Shown here one piece after another: positions 16,301-23,217 of a DNA stretch of 34,478 nt. Position 1 is the stretch's first letter, and each line of letters starts with the position of its first letter. Source of the DNA: Prevotella sp. (GTDB lineage Bacteria; Bacteroidota; Bacteroidia; Bacteroidales; Bacteroidaceae). Made by a program: the position numbers and the translations under genes. The notes under the pieces were generated by a model. It made no database searches, was not told the DNA's origin, and saw nothing but the letters and a program-made list of their open reading frames with translations. The stretch lies in contig JAFWSS010000082.1 in assembly GCA_017524385.1 (NCBI GenBank), positions 1-34,478 on the forward strand. Direction: 5' to 3'.

Positions 16301-17437
16301 TTATAGTTCGTCTATCACCTTGCAGATGTCGGCGAAGATGCGGTCGAGTTCACCCAGTCCGTTGATTTGATGGCGTATGCCTTCCTTCTCATACCATTCG
16401 ATGAGGGGGGATGTCTGGTCGTGGTAGACGTTGAGGCGCTTCTTGATGGTTTCCTCGTTGTCATCGCTCCTGCCGCTCTCCTGACCCCTTTTGAGAAGTC
16501 GCGTCATCAGTTCCTCCTCAGGGACGCTGAGCTCCACCATGGCAGCCACCTTGTGACCTCTCTTGGCAAGCATCTTCTTCAGCTCCTCGGCCTGGTTGAC
16601 GGTGCGTGGGAAACCGTCGAAAATGACGCCCTTGTGCTGTGCACCATAGGTGTCATACTCTTTGGCAAGCATGTCCACGATGAGCGTGTCGGGCACGAGC
16701 ATGCCATCGTCGATATACTGCTTGGCCACCTTTCCCAGTTCGGTGCCGTTTTTGATTTCGCCTCTCAACACATCGCCGGTGGAGATGTGGTTGAATCCAT
16801 ATTTCTCGATGAGCAAATCGCTCTGGGTGCCTTTTCCCGAACCGGGCGCACCGAAAATGACAATGTTTCTCATATTTGTGTTTGTTGGTGTTTGTTCTTC
16901 TTCTGGAACGAGGGTGTAGATGTCTTTCAAGCCCCTTCCCTGCTGGTTGTAGTCGAGGCCGTATCCTAAGATGAAGTCGTTGGGAATGCGCAAGGCCACA
17001 TATTTGACATCGATGTCCACCTCCAGCCTTTGCGGCTTGAGCAGCAACGTGCATACGTGTATTGACTCCGGGTTTCGTGTTCCGAGTGTCTCCATCATGC
17101 GTTTGATGGTGAGTCCTGTCTCTACGATGTCCTCGAGGATGATGACCGTCCTGCCGGCGAGCGACTCGTTGATGCCTAAAACTTCCTTTACCTTTCCTGT
17201 GGAGGTGGTCCCTTGGTATGAAGCGAGTTTGACAAACGAGATCTCACAAGGTATGGTGATTCTTCTCATAAGGTCTGCTGCAAAGATGAACGAGCCGTTC
17301 AGGACTGCGATGAAGATGGGGTTCTTCCCAGCCATGTCATGGTTGATTTGCTCTGCAACGGCTTCTACGCGTTTCAACACCTCCTCTTCCGGGATGGAAA
17401 TGCGGAATTTTTTGTCTAGTACTTGAATGGTGTCCAT
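16301..17437 (-). CDS. hpt-adk: Bifunctional hypoxanthine phosphoribosyltransferase / adenylate kinase fusion
   Basis: A continuous 378-residue frame. Residues 1-181 are a type I phosphoribosyltransferase of the Hpt group, with the PRPP loop VIILEDIVETGLT (98-110); it salvages hypoxanthine/guanine to IMP/GMP. Residues 189-378 are a complete adenylate kinase: P-loop GAPGSGKGT (196-204), STGDVLR (219-225), DGFPRT (274-279) and a short LID without zinc cysteines. The 7-residue joint QTPTNTN is encoded by A/C-rich DNA resembling a typical leader before the Met at 189 (ATG at 16871-16873), as if the hpt stop had been lost. The longer upstream frame is rejected because its ATG precedes the -7 box (17461-17468). 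adk may still also be initiated internally. Confidence 0.88.
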   Translation of the reverse strand: MDTIQVLDKKFRISIPEEEVLKRVEAVAEQINHDMAGKNPIFIAVLNGSFIFAADLMRRITIPCEISFVKLASYQGTTSTGKVKEVLGINESLAGRTVIILEDIVETGLTIKRMMETLGTRNPESIHVCTLLLKPQRLEVDIDVKYVALRIPNDFILGYGLDYNQQGRGLKDIYTLVPEEEQTPTNTNMRNIVIFGAPGSGKGTQSDLLIEKYGFNHISTGDVLRGEIKNGTELGKVAKQYIDDGMLVPDTLIVDMLAKEYDTYGAQHKGVIFDGFPRTVNQAEELKKMLAKRGHKVAAMVELSVPEEELMTRLLKRGQESGRSDDNEETIKKRLNVYHDQTSPLIEWYEKEGIRHQINGLGELDRIFADICKVIDEL

Positions 17438-17460
17438 AACTGTGTTTTTGGAATTTGCAG

Positions 17461-17468
17461 CAAATTTA
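17461..17468 (-). promoter_or_regulatory. -7 element of hpt-adk
   Basis: On the minus strand TAAATTTG (17468-17461), 23 nt upstream of the ATG at 17437. No convincing TTTG at -33. It is divergent from the nnr element at 17513-17520. Confidence 0.5.
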
Positions 17469-17512
17469 ATAAAAATATGGAAAAGAAAGGTCATGAGTTG
17501 ATAATATTTTTG

Positions 17513-17520
17513 TAATTTTG
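17513..17520 (+). promoter_or_regulatory. -7 element of nnr
   Basis: TAATTTTG at 17513-17520, 19 nt before the ATG at 17540. No clear -33 match. Confidence 0.5.
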
Positions 17521-17539
17521 CTCTCGATTTTTCGTAACC

Positions 17540-19078
17540 ATGCTACGTATGAAGATTTTTACAAGTACACAAATCAAGGAGCTCGACAAATATACCATTG
17601 AAAATGAGCCCATCAAGTCGATTGACCTTATGGAGCGTGCGGCCAAGGCGCTGACGCTGGCTGTCATCGACGAGTGCAGTATCAGCACGCCCATCGTTGT
17701 CTTCGCCGGTCCTGGCAACAACGGAGGTGACGCACTTGCCGTCTCCCGAATGCTTGCAGACCGTGGCTACAACGTGTCTACCTATCTGTTCAACATCAAC
17801 AACAAGTTGTCGGACGACTGCATGGAGAACAAGCAGCGTGCCATGGATTGCAAGCGCCTCAAGAATTTCACGGAAGTGACGAAGGAGTTTGATCCACCAC
17901 AACTCACAGCCAACACAGTGGTAATCGACGGGCTTTTCGGAACTGGGCTTGTCAAACCTTTGGAGGGTGGCTTCCCCTCGTTGGTGAAATACATCAACCA
18001 GTCTCCTTGCAAGGTCATCAGCATAGACATGCCATCGGGCTTGATGGCGGAGAGCAATACATACAATTCACATTCGAGCATCATACGTGCCGACGTGACA
18101 CTGACGCTCCAGATGAAGAAGTTGTGTTTCCTCTTCTCCGACATCCAACAATACATCGGCCGCCTCAAGGTGCTCGACATCAGATTGTCCAAGGAATATA
18201 TGCAGAAGACTCATTCCAATTACACGATGCTGGAGGCCAGGGACGTGAAAGCTATGCTGATGCCTCGTAACGACTTCGTGCACAAGGGATTGATGGGCCA
18301 CGCACTACTCATCGCCGGCAGTTATGGCATGGCGGGAGCGGCTGTTCTTGCGGCGCGCGCATGCTTGCGCTCAGGTGCGGGAAAACTTACCGTCCATACA
18401 CCGAAGAAAAATTGCGACATCATGCAGATGGCCGTGCCGGAAGCGGTTTTGGAAGTGGACTATGAGGATGCTTTCTTCTCTGATGCCGTGCCGGCTGAGC
18501 ATTACGATGCTCTCGGCATTGGTCCGGGGCTGGGGCAGGTGGAGAACACTGCCATTGCCTTGAGCGCACAACTGCGCCGCACACAAGCACCCATCGTGGC
18601 AGACGCCGACGCCATTAACATACTTGGTAGCCACAAGACATGGTTGCAGCAACTTCCTAAGGGATTGATCCTCACACCGCACCCAAAGGAGTTCGACAGA
18701 CTCTGCGAGACAAGAAGCAGCGATGACTATGAGCGGTTGATGAAGGCGGTGGACATGGCTGTGAGGCTGCAGGTCTTCATCATTCTAAAAGGGCATTACA
18801 CTGCTCTTTGTCTTCCTGAAGGAAGGGTGGTCTTCAACTCCACTGGCAATTCCGGCATGGCTACTGCCGGTTCTGGCGACGTGCTCACGGGCATCATCAC
18901 AGGCCTGCTTGCAAGGGGGTATCACCAGCGAGAGGCTTGCCAACTGGGTATGTATCTCCATGGTCTTGCCGGCGACCTTGCTGCGAAGGAGAAAGGGAAG
19001 GAGAGCCTCATGGCCAGCGACTTGATTGACTTCCTGCCCAAAGCCTTCATGACTCTGGAAAAGATTGAAGAAGATTGA
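17540..19078 (+). CDS. nnr: Bifunctional NAD(P)H-hydrate epimerase / ADP-dependent dehydratase
   Basis: Nnr repairs damaged NAD(P)H: the N-terminal domain epimerises R- and S-NAD(P)HX, and the C-terminal domain dehydrates S-NAD(P)HX back to NAD(P)H using ADP. The 512-residue protein has the epimerase phosphate loop GPGNNGGDA (57-65) and VIDGLFGTG (128-136), then the ribokinase-like dehydratase with HKGLMGHALLIAGSYGMAG (248-266), GIGPGLG (326-332), VADADAIN (353-360), TPHPKEF (379-385) and NSGMATAGSGDVLTG (437-451). ATG at 17549 is an alternative start. The last codons (KIEED) are written by the first units of an AAGATTG repeat that continues past the stop codon. Divergent from hpt-adk. Confidence 0.95.
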   Translation: MLRMKIFTSTQIKELDKYTIENEPIKSIDLMERAAKALTLAVIDECSISTPIVVFAGPGNNGGDALAVSRMLADRGYNVSTYLFNINNKLSDDCMENKQRAMDCKRLKNFTEVTKEFDPPQLTANTVVIDGLFGTGLVKPLEGGFPSLVKYINQSPCKVISIDMPSGLMAESNTYNSHSSIIRADVTLTLQMKKLCFLFSDIQQYIGRLKVLDIRLSKEYMQKTHSNYTMLEARDVKAMLMPRNDFVHKGLMGHALLIAGSYGMAGAAVLAARACLRSGAGKLTVHTPKKNCDIMQMAVPEAVLEVDYEDAFFSDAVPAEHYDALGIGPGLGQVENTAIALSAQLRRTQAPIVADADAINILGSHKTWLQQLPKGLILTPHPKEFDRLCETRSSDDYERLMKAVDMAVRLQVFIILKGHYTALCLPEGRVVFNSTGNSGMATAGSGDVLTGIITGLLARGYHQREACQLGMYLHGLAGDLAAKEKGKESLMASDLIDFLPKAFMTLEKIEED

Positions 19079-19115
19079 GGAAGATTGAAAATTGAAAATT
19101 GAAGATTGAAAATTG
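19061..19115 (+). repeat. AAGATTG/AAAATTG heptamer tract at the nnr 3' end
   Basis: Two AAGATTG units with 3-nt spacers inside the end of nnr (19061-19077), then five contiguous heptamers at 19081-19115. Reverse complement of the heptamer in the dockerin gene. Confidence 0.85.
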
Positions 19116-19185
19116 CCATTCGGGCAGATTTTATTACAATTGAGTCCACTTTAAAAAGTCTCATTATTGAAAATTGAAAAAATCT

Positions 19186-19229
19186 AGACAAATTTGGGGC
19201 GGGTGTTATACCCGCCCCAATGTCTTTTT
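19186..19229. terminator. Bidirectional terminator between nnr and the esterase gene
   Basis: An 11-bp perfect GC-rich stem (19194-19204 with 19210-19220), extended by AGACA/TGTCT after a 3-nt bulge, is followed by T5 on the plus strand (19225-19229) and by a T-run on the minus strand (complement of the A-run at 19177-19182). Confidence 0.85.
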
Positions 19230-19242
19230 GCGACCAAAAGGC

Positions 19243-19273
19243 CAATTTTCAATCTTCAATCTTCTTCAATTTT
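19243..19273 (-). repeat. CAATTTT/CAATCTT heptamers flanking the terminator
   Basis: Units at 19243-19249, 19250-19256, 19257-19263 and 19267-19273. They are the inverted counterpart of 19081-19115 on the other side of the terminator hairpin. Confidence 0.8.
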
Positions 19274-19281
19274 CAAAAAAA

Positions 19282-20400
19282 TTATCTCGTGATTTCCAGT
19301 GAGACAGAGGCGCCGTCGGTGTCGTAGAAGACGATGACAAGGCGCTTTTCCTCAGGGAAGAGTTTCGTGTCCAGGTCAACGGAGGTCTCTCCAGATATGT
19401 TGAGTGTTTTGAGTACTTTTCCCGAGAAACTCACATATTCAATCTTCGTGATGGGTTTGGTGGCTTTTCCGTGCAGCATCCCGTTGGAGTCGATGGAAGC
19501 ATCCACGTCGATGGGGGTCACCGTCGTTGCCGACACGGTGGGGGTGAGCGACAAATCCTTTCCCTCGCCTAGTTCCTTGAACCCCATGGTTTGCAGCATC
19601 TTGATGCCATAGCGCTTCCCAAGCGTGCGGTATCCTTCTGCAGAGAAATGCACATGGTCGGGGCCTGCCTCGCAACCTTCCGATGACACCACGTAGGAGT
19701 TGGGAATGAACGTCGGCAGACGGTTGATGGTGGGGTTGGCATGTGCACATACGCCATGCTGGTCGTCGCCAACCACCTCTCCGGCTATGAGCGGCACCTT
19801 CGTAGGGTCAAGATTGAGGTCTGCCATCAGGTTGTTGTATATTTTCTTCACTTTCTCCAACCATTGGTCGTTATAAGCATCGGTCTCCCCTTGATGGAGG
19901 AGAATACCCCTGATGACCCCTTCCTTTTGTGCCTTCCTTGCCATGTCGACAAGCCGCTGGTAGGGATTGTTACCGTATGCTGCTATTTCGTCGCGCATCC
20001 AGTCTTCCTTCACGTTGGCAATGTAGTCTTTGCAGGCATCCTTGTCGAATAGGTCGATGGCGCATCCATCGACAGCAACATGCACCACGCCGATTTTGAC
20101 GTTGAGAGGATGGTTCTTACGCAGCACACGAAGGAAATAGTCCACCGGAGAGAGACCGGTGTTGGCCCTGCACAGCGGGGGGACGGCCTTGCGCCACTCG
20201 CCTACGCGGCGTCCGTCTGGGCCGTCGACAGCCGACAGGCTGAGCACGCCTTCCTCGATGTTGCAATCCTCGGGCGAGATGGTGCCCTGACCCACCATGT
20301 TCGACTGTCCGATGCAGAGGTAAATGTAAAAAAACGGGTCTTGCGCCGATGCAACCATGGGAAGGAATGCCATCATCAATATGTAAAATAGTTTTTTCAT
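19282..20400 (-). CDS. Secreted SGNH/SASA-type carbohydrate esterase
   Basis: A 372-residue exported protein: signal peptide 1-19 (MKKLFYILMMAFLPMVASA), then an SGNH hydrolase of the sialate O-acetylesterase/CE6-like group. Catalytic serine S33 in CIGQSNMVGQG, HQGETD (169-174), and the Asp-His pair D248/H251 in GPDHVHFSAEGYR are visible. A C-terminal beta-rich segment (about 285-372) follows. Such enzymes remove acetyl groups from xylan, other polysaccharides or sialic acid; the substrate is not determined. It lies downstream of fba on the same strand, only 22 nt after the fba terminator, with no recognisable promoter, so it may depend on read-through or an atypical promoter. It ends before the bidirectional terminator. 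Confidence 0.85.
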   Translation of the reverse strand: MKKLFYILMMAFLPMVASAQDPFFYIYLCIGQSNMVGQGTISPEDCNIEEGVLSLSAVDGPDGRRVGEWRKAVPPLCRANTGLSPVDYFLRVLRKNHPLNVKIGVVHVAVDGCAIDLFDKDACKDYIANVKEDWMRDEIAAYGNNPYQRLVDMARKAQKEGVIRGILLHQGETDAYNDQWLEKVKKIYNNLMADLNLDPTKVPLIAGEVVGDDQHGVCAHANPTINRLPTFIPNSYVVSSEGCEAGPDHVHFSAEGYRTLGKRYGIKMLQTMGFKELGEGKDLSLTPTVSATTVTPIDVDASIDSNGMLHGKATKPITKIEYVSFSGKVLKTLNISGETSVDLDTKLFPEEKRLVIVFYDTDGASVSLEITR

Positions 20401-20422
20401 CTTGCTCGTGGGTTGGTAGTTG

Positions 20423-20464
20423 AAAAAGGCGGGAGTCCACCCCCGAAGGGCAGATGCTCCCGCC
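20423..20464 (-). terminator. Intrinsic terminator of fba
   Basis: On the minus strand arms GGCGGGAG (20464-20457) and CTCCCGCC (20435-20428) enclose a 21-nt apical part with CCC-UUCG-GGG, followed by five T residues (20427-20423). Confidence 0.75.
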
Positions 20465-20508
20465 GCTGTCTCACTGTGTGTATGTATGCAGTTTTAGCCG
20501 AGCTGGGA

Positions 20509-21519
20509 TTAGTCGAGTTGTGCAAGCTTGTTGTCGGAGCCGAGAACTTCCTTGATCTTGTGCTTGTACATCTTCTCCATTTCGTCGCGAGCGGGACCGC
20601 AGTACTTGCGTGGGTCGAACTCACCGGGCTTGGTGGCGAGGACCTTGCGCACGGCGGCGGTGAAGGCAAGGCGGGAGTCGGAGTCGATGTTGATCTTGCA
20701 GACGGCGCTGGCGGAAGCCTTGCGGAGTTGCTCCTCGGGGATGCCTACTGCATCGGGCAGCTTGCCGCCATACTCGTTGATGATGTCGACATACTCCTGT
20801 GGTACCGACGAGGAGCCGTGGAGGACGATGGGGAAACCGGGGAGTTTCACCATGATGGCGTCGAGCACGTCGAAGGCCAGTGGAGGAGGTACGAGCTTGC
20901 CGGTTTTCGGGTCGCGGGTGCACTGCTCGGGGGTGAACTTGTATGCACCATGGGATGTGCCGATGGAGATGGCGAGGGAGTCGACACCTGTACGGCTCAC
21001 GAAGTCGATGACCTCTTCTGGTTTGGTGTAGTGGCTCTCTGCTGCCGCAACCTCGTCTTCCACGCCGGCGAGGACGCCGAGCTCACCTTCTACGGTGACG
21101 TCGAACTGGTGAGCATACTCCACCACTTTCTTGGTGAGTGCGATGTTCTCCTCGTAAGGCAGGGAGGAACCGTCGATCATAACGGAAGAGAAACCGAAGT
21201 CGACACAGCTCTTGCAGGTCTCGAAGCTGTCGCCATGGTCGAGGTGCAAGGCGATTTCAGGATGGTGGCAACCTAGTTCCTTGGCATATTCCACGGCACC
21301 TTGTGCCATGTATTTGAGCAATGTCTGGTTGGCGTAGTTGCGTGCACCTTTAGACACCTGAAGGATGACAGGGCTCTTGTAGTCGCTGGCTGCCTTGATG
21401 ATGGCTTGCAACTGCTCCATGTTGTTGAAATTGAATGCGGGGATGGCATAGCCTCCGTTGATGGCACGTGCGAACATATCACGAGTGTTCACAAGGCCCA
21501 AAGATTTGTAGTCTACCAT
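20509..21519 (-). CDS. fba: Class II fructose-bisphosphate aldolase
   Basis: The zinc-dependent aldolase interconverts fructose 1,6-bisphosphate with dihydroxyacetone phosphate and glyceraldehyde 3-phosphate in glycolysis/gluconeogenesis. The 336-residue protein shows LHLDHGD (91-97) with catalytic D94 and zinc ligand H95, VEGELG (143-148), zinc ligands H190 (IGTSHGAYKF) and H234 (VLHGSSS), and NIDSDSR near residue 275-285 for phosphate binding. The start at 21519 gives MVDYKSLGLVNT; the 26-residue upstream extension in the open frame overlaps the promoter (21568-21598) and is rejected. Monocistronic or with the esterase gene downstream. Confidence 0.96.
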   Translation of the reverse strand: MVDYKSLGLVNTRDMFARAINGGYAIPAFNFNNMEQLQAIIKAASDYKSPVILQVSKGARNYANQTLLKYMAQGAVEYAKELGCHHPEIALHLDHGDSFETCKSCVDFGFSSVMIDGSSLPYEENIALTKKVVEYAHQFDVTVEGELGVLAGVEDEVAAAESHYTKPEEVIDFVSRTGVDSLAISIGTSHGAYKFTPEQCTRDPKTGKLVPPPLAFDVLDAIMVKLPGFPIVLHGSSSVPQEYVDIINEYGGKLPDAVGIPEEQLRKASASAVCKINIDSDSRLAFTAAVRKVLATKPGEFDPRKYCGPARDEMEKMYKHKIKEVLGSDNKLAQLD

Positions 21520-21567
21520 AAATTTGACTGAAATGTTATAAATAAATGATTGGTTGCTATTGTTTTG

Positions 21568-21598
21568 CAAAATTAGCATTTTTAATTGGCAATGCAAA
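21568..21598 (-). promoter_or_regulatory. Promoter of fba
   Basis: On the minus strand TTTG (21598-21595), 19 nt, TAATTTTG (21575-21568). Perfect spacing, 48 nt upstream of the fba start codon. Confidence 0.82.
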
Positions 21599-21931
21599 GC
21601 ATTTGGGCGTTTTTTTTGTTGTCTTTAACCTATTAAGACCTCATGCTTTGCATCCAATAGACTTGTTTCATCCTGATTTGCTAAATTCACATTGCAATTT
21701 GTGGAAAGAATCAACCTTTCACAGAGGATTGTCGTTGCTTTTTTTTTTTCATAATAAAGAACACGCGCTCGACTCTGCCGCTTGGCTCGTCCAAGAATTG
21801 ACCAAAAAATCTGACGCACAAGAATTTATGATTAATTGTATGGTAATTATATGTTAAAATAGTACCAAGTTATTTTTTAACTTTTACTTAATGGATGATT
21901 CGTGGAAAAAGGGGCTTCAAATGCCTAGAAA
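21599..21931. other. Intergenic region between fba promoter and aqpZ terminator
   Basis: About 330 AT-rich bases with a T11 run around 21740-21751. Short open frames exist on both strands but none has a promoter, a recognisable domain or a plausible start. No tRNA-like or riboswitch-like fold was recognised. Confidence 0.5.
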
Positions 21932-21972
21932 AGACACAGCGGTTTTCCGTATCGGAAAACCGCTGCGCGTCT
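21932..21972 (-). terminator. Intrinsic terminator of aqpZ
   Basis: A 13-bp perfect stem (CAGCGGTTTTCCG at 21937-21949 with 21953-21965) and an outer AGAC/GTCT extension (21932-21935 with 21969-21972), closing a 3-nt loop. A short TTTT lies on the minus strand just after it. It stands 19 nt past the aqpZ stop codon. Confidence 0.8.
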
Positions 21973-21990
21973 ATAAAAAGTCTTGAAAAA

Positions 21991-22668
21991 TTAATCCTCT
22001 GTATCTGTATCTATAGCCCTCCAGATGAGTGAGGCAATGGCGCCTCCAATGAGTGGCCCTACGATGAAAACCCACAATTCCGAAAGCGCTTGGCCACCGG
22101 TGAAAATGGCGGGGCCGATGGAGCGGGCTGGATTGACTGACGTTCCGGTGAAGCGTATGCCCACAAGGTGAATCAAGATGAGGGCAAGGCCGATGGCTAT
22201 GCCGGCGATGTTGTTGGTGGCGCCGTTGGTCTTTGATGTCGCACCAAGCACTACAAGCACGAAAAGAGTGGTGAGAACGATTTCAACAATCAAACCATTG
22301 GTGACGTCGAAAGCACAGGTGTTGGCTCCGAGGCCGTGAAGCACTGTGGGGTTTGATGTCACAACGATGCCCAATAGCAACGCTGCAGCCAAAATAGCAC
22401 CAATCACCTGGGATATCATATACATCAAGCAATCTTTTTTCCTCATCCTTCCACATAGGAAAACGCCCAATGTGATGGCGGGATTGATGTGGCATCCTGA
22501 GATGCCGCCAATGGTATAGGCCATGGCAACCACTGAAAGACCGAAAGCCATCGCCGTGCCTACTACTGTTGCCGGGGAAGAAACATCGCATCCCAAGGCT
22601 ACGGCTGCTCCACATCCCAAGAAAGTGAGGACGAATGTTCCCACCAATTCTGCTAAATACTTCTTCAT
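21991..22668 (-). CDS. aqpZ: Aquaporin Z-type water channel
   Basis: A 225-residue six-helix major intrinsic protein. Both NPA boxes are intact (62-64 in GCHINPAITLG, 179-181 in GTSVNPARSIGPA). The selectivity-filter residues are those of water-specific AqpZ: F42, H167, T176 and R182, so water rather than glycerol passage is expected. The C-terminus is short and acidic. Own promoter at 22783-22814, with a leader of about 110 nt containing a 20-bp direct repeat; terminator at 21932-21972. Confidence 0.95.
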   Translation of the reverse strand: MKKYLAELVGTFVLTFLGCGAAVALGCDVSSPATVVGTAMAFGLSVVAMAYTIGGISGCHINPAITLGVFLCGRMRKKDCLMYMISQVIGAILAAALLLGIVVTSNPTVLHGLGANTCAFDVTNGLIVEIVLTTLFVLVVLGATSKTNGATNNIAGIAIGLALILIHLVGIRFTGTSVNPARSIGPAIFTGGQALSELWVFIVGPLIGGAIASLIWRAIDTDTED

Positions 22669-22683
22669 AAACTTCTATTTTTT

Positions 22684-22729
22684 AATGTTTTGAATTATCT
22701 CGCAATGTTTTGAATTATCTCGCAATGTT
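22684..22729 (-). repeat. 20-bp direct repeat in the aqpZ leader
   Basis: AATGTTTTGAATTATCTCGC occurs at 22684-22703 and 22704-22723, followed by AATGTT. It lies between the aqpZ -7 box and its start codon, so it is transcribed into the 5' leader. Confidence 0.85.
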
Positions 22730-22782
22730 AAAAAATGACAAATAATCACAGCTTTCCAAACTAGGCTTGAACATATAACGTG

Positions 22783-22814
22783 CAAAGATAACAATTATTT
22801 TATATTTTCGCAAC
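22783..22814 (-). promoter_or_regulatory. Promoter of aqpZ
   Basis: On the minus strand GTTG (22814-22811, 3 of 4), 20 nt, TATCTTTG (22790-22783). Confidence 0.6.
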
Positions 22815-22924
22815 ATTTTTTAAGATTTTTCTCTTGGAAAAATTGAAAATACAGAAAAACAAGAAAGGCTGGAAAAATACAGAATATATGGAAAGTCTAA
22901 GAAGACGATGAAATCACAGGAAAC

Positions 22925-22988
22925 AAAAAAAGGAGTACCGCTGTACTCCAACCTTTGTTAACCTTAAATCTAATACTATGAAAAACAC
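22925..22988 (-). ncRNA. Candidate small RNA, copy 2
   Basis: A transcript of about 64 nt is predicted on the minus strand from the promoter at 22993-23024 to a perfect 7-bp hairpin (GGAGTAC/GTACTCC, 22949-22943 with 22938-22932) followed by seven U (22931-22925). It shares the 47-nt block 23001-22955 with copy 1 (12236-12282), one mismatch. The terminator stem sequence is unrelated to that of copy 1, so the shared part is likely the functional region. A GTG-initiated frame runs through it but is not kept in copy 1. The 5' end is inferred from the -7 box. Function unknown; it lies between aqpZ and the divergent secreted-protein gene but has its own terminator. Confidence 0.72.
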
Positions 22989-22992
22989 GTTG

Positions 22993-23024
22993 CAAAGGTA
23001 ATGACTTTTGACCAAACCTCCAAA
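22993..23024 (-). promoter_or_regulatory. Promoter of small RNA copy 2
   Basis: On the minus strand TTTG (23024-23021), 20 nt, TACCTTTG (23000-22993). Confidence 0.8.
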
Positions 23025-23059
23025 CGTTTTGAAAAGAAAAAGTGTAAAAACTACAATTA

Positions 23060-23075
23060 CTTGACATAAATCAAG
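23060..23075 (-). promoter_or_regulatory. Crp/Fnr-like palindrome upstream of small RNA copy 2
   Basis: The 16 bases CTTGACATAAATCAAG on the plus strand, a CTTGA-N6-TCAAG palindrome, begin 59 nt beyond the -7 box (bases 23001-23059 lie between). The distance equals that at copy 1; the asymmetric centre is inverted relative to transcription, as is harmless for a palindromic site. Confidence 0.7.
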
Positions 23076-23170
23076 AAACCGGATGCGGGTAGCTGAATCC
23101 TCTTTACACACCTCAGCCAAAAAATTATAAATAATTCGAGCAAAAAAAGGAGGTTTTAAAAAAAAAGTTG

Positions 23171-23178
23171 TATTTTTG
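23171..23178 (+). promoter_or_regulatory. -7 element of the secreted-protein gene
   Basis: TATTTTTG at 23171-23178, 39 nt before the ATG at 23218; no TTTG at the -33 position. Confidence 0.5.
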
Positions 23179-23217
23179 CATTCAGTTATAACTATTATTT
23201 ATTTTATACCTTATTTT

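Noticed and set aside
21546-21857. 103-residue frame in the fba-aqpZ intergenic region
   Set aside because: It starts inside the fba promoter on the other strand, has no promoter or domain, and reads through a long T-run.
22914-23120. A 68-residue minus-strand frame through small RNA copy 2
   Set aside because: The in-frame segment VFFIVLDLRLT is also encoded in copy 1, but there the frame stops at once (TAG), there is no ATG after the promoter, and identity starts upstream in the -7 box. A non-coding reading is simpler.
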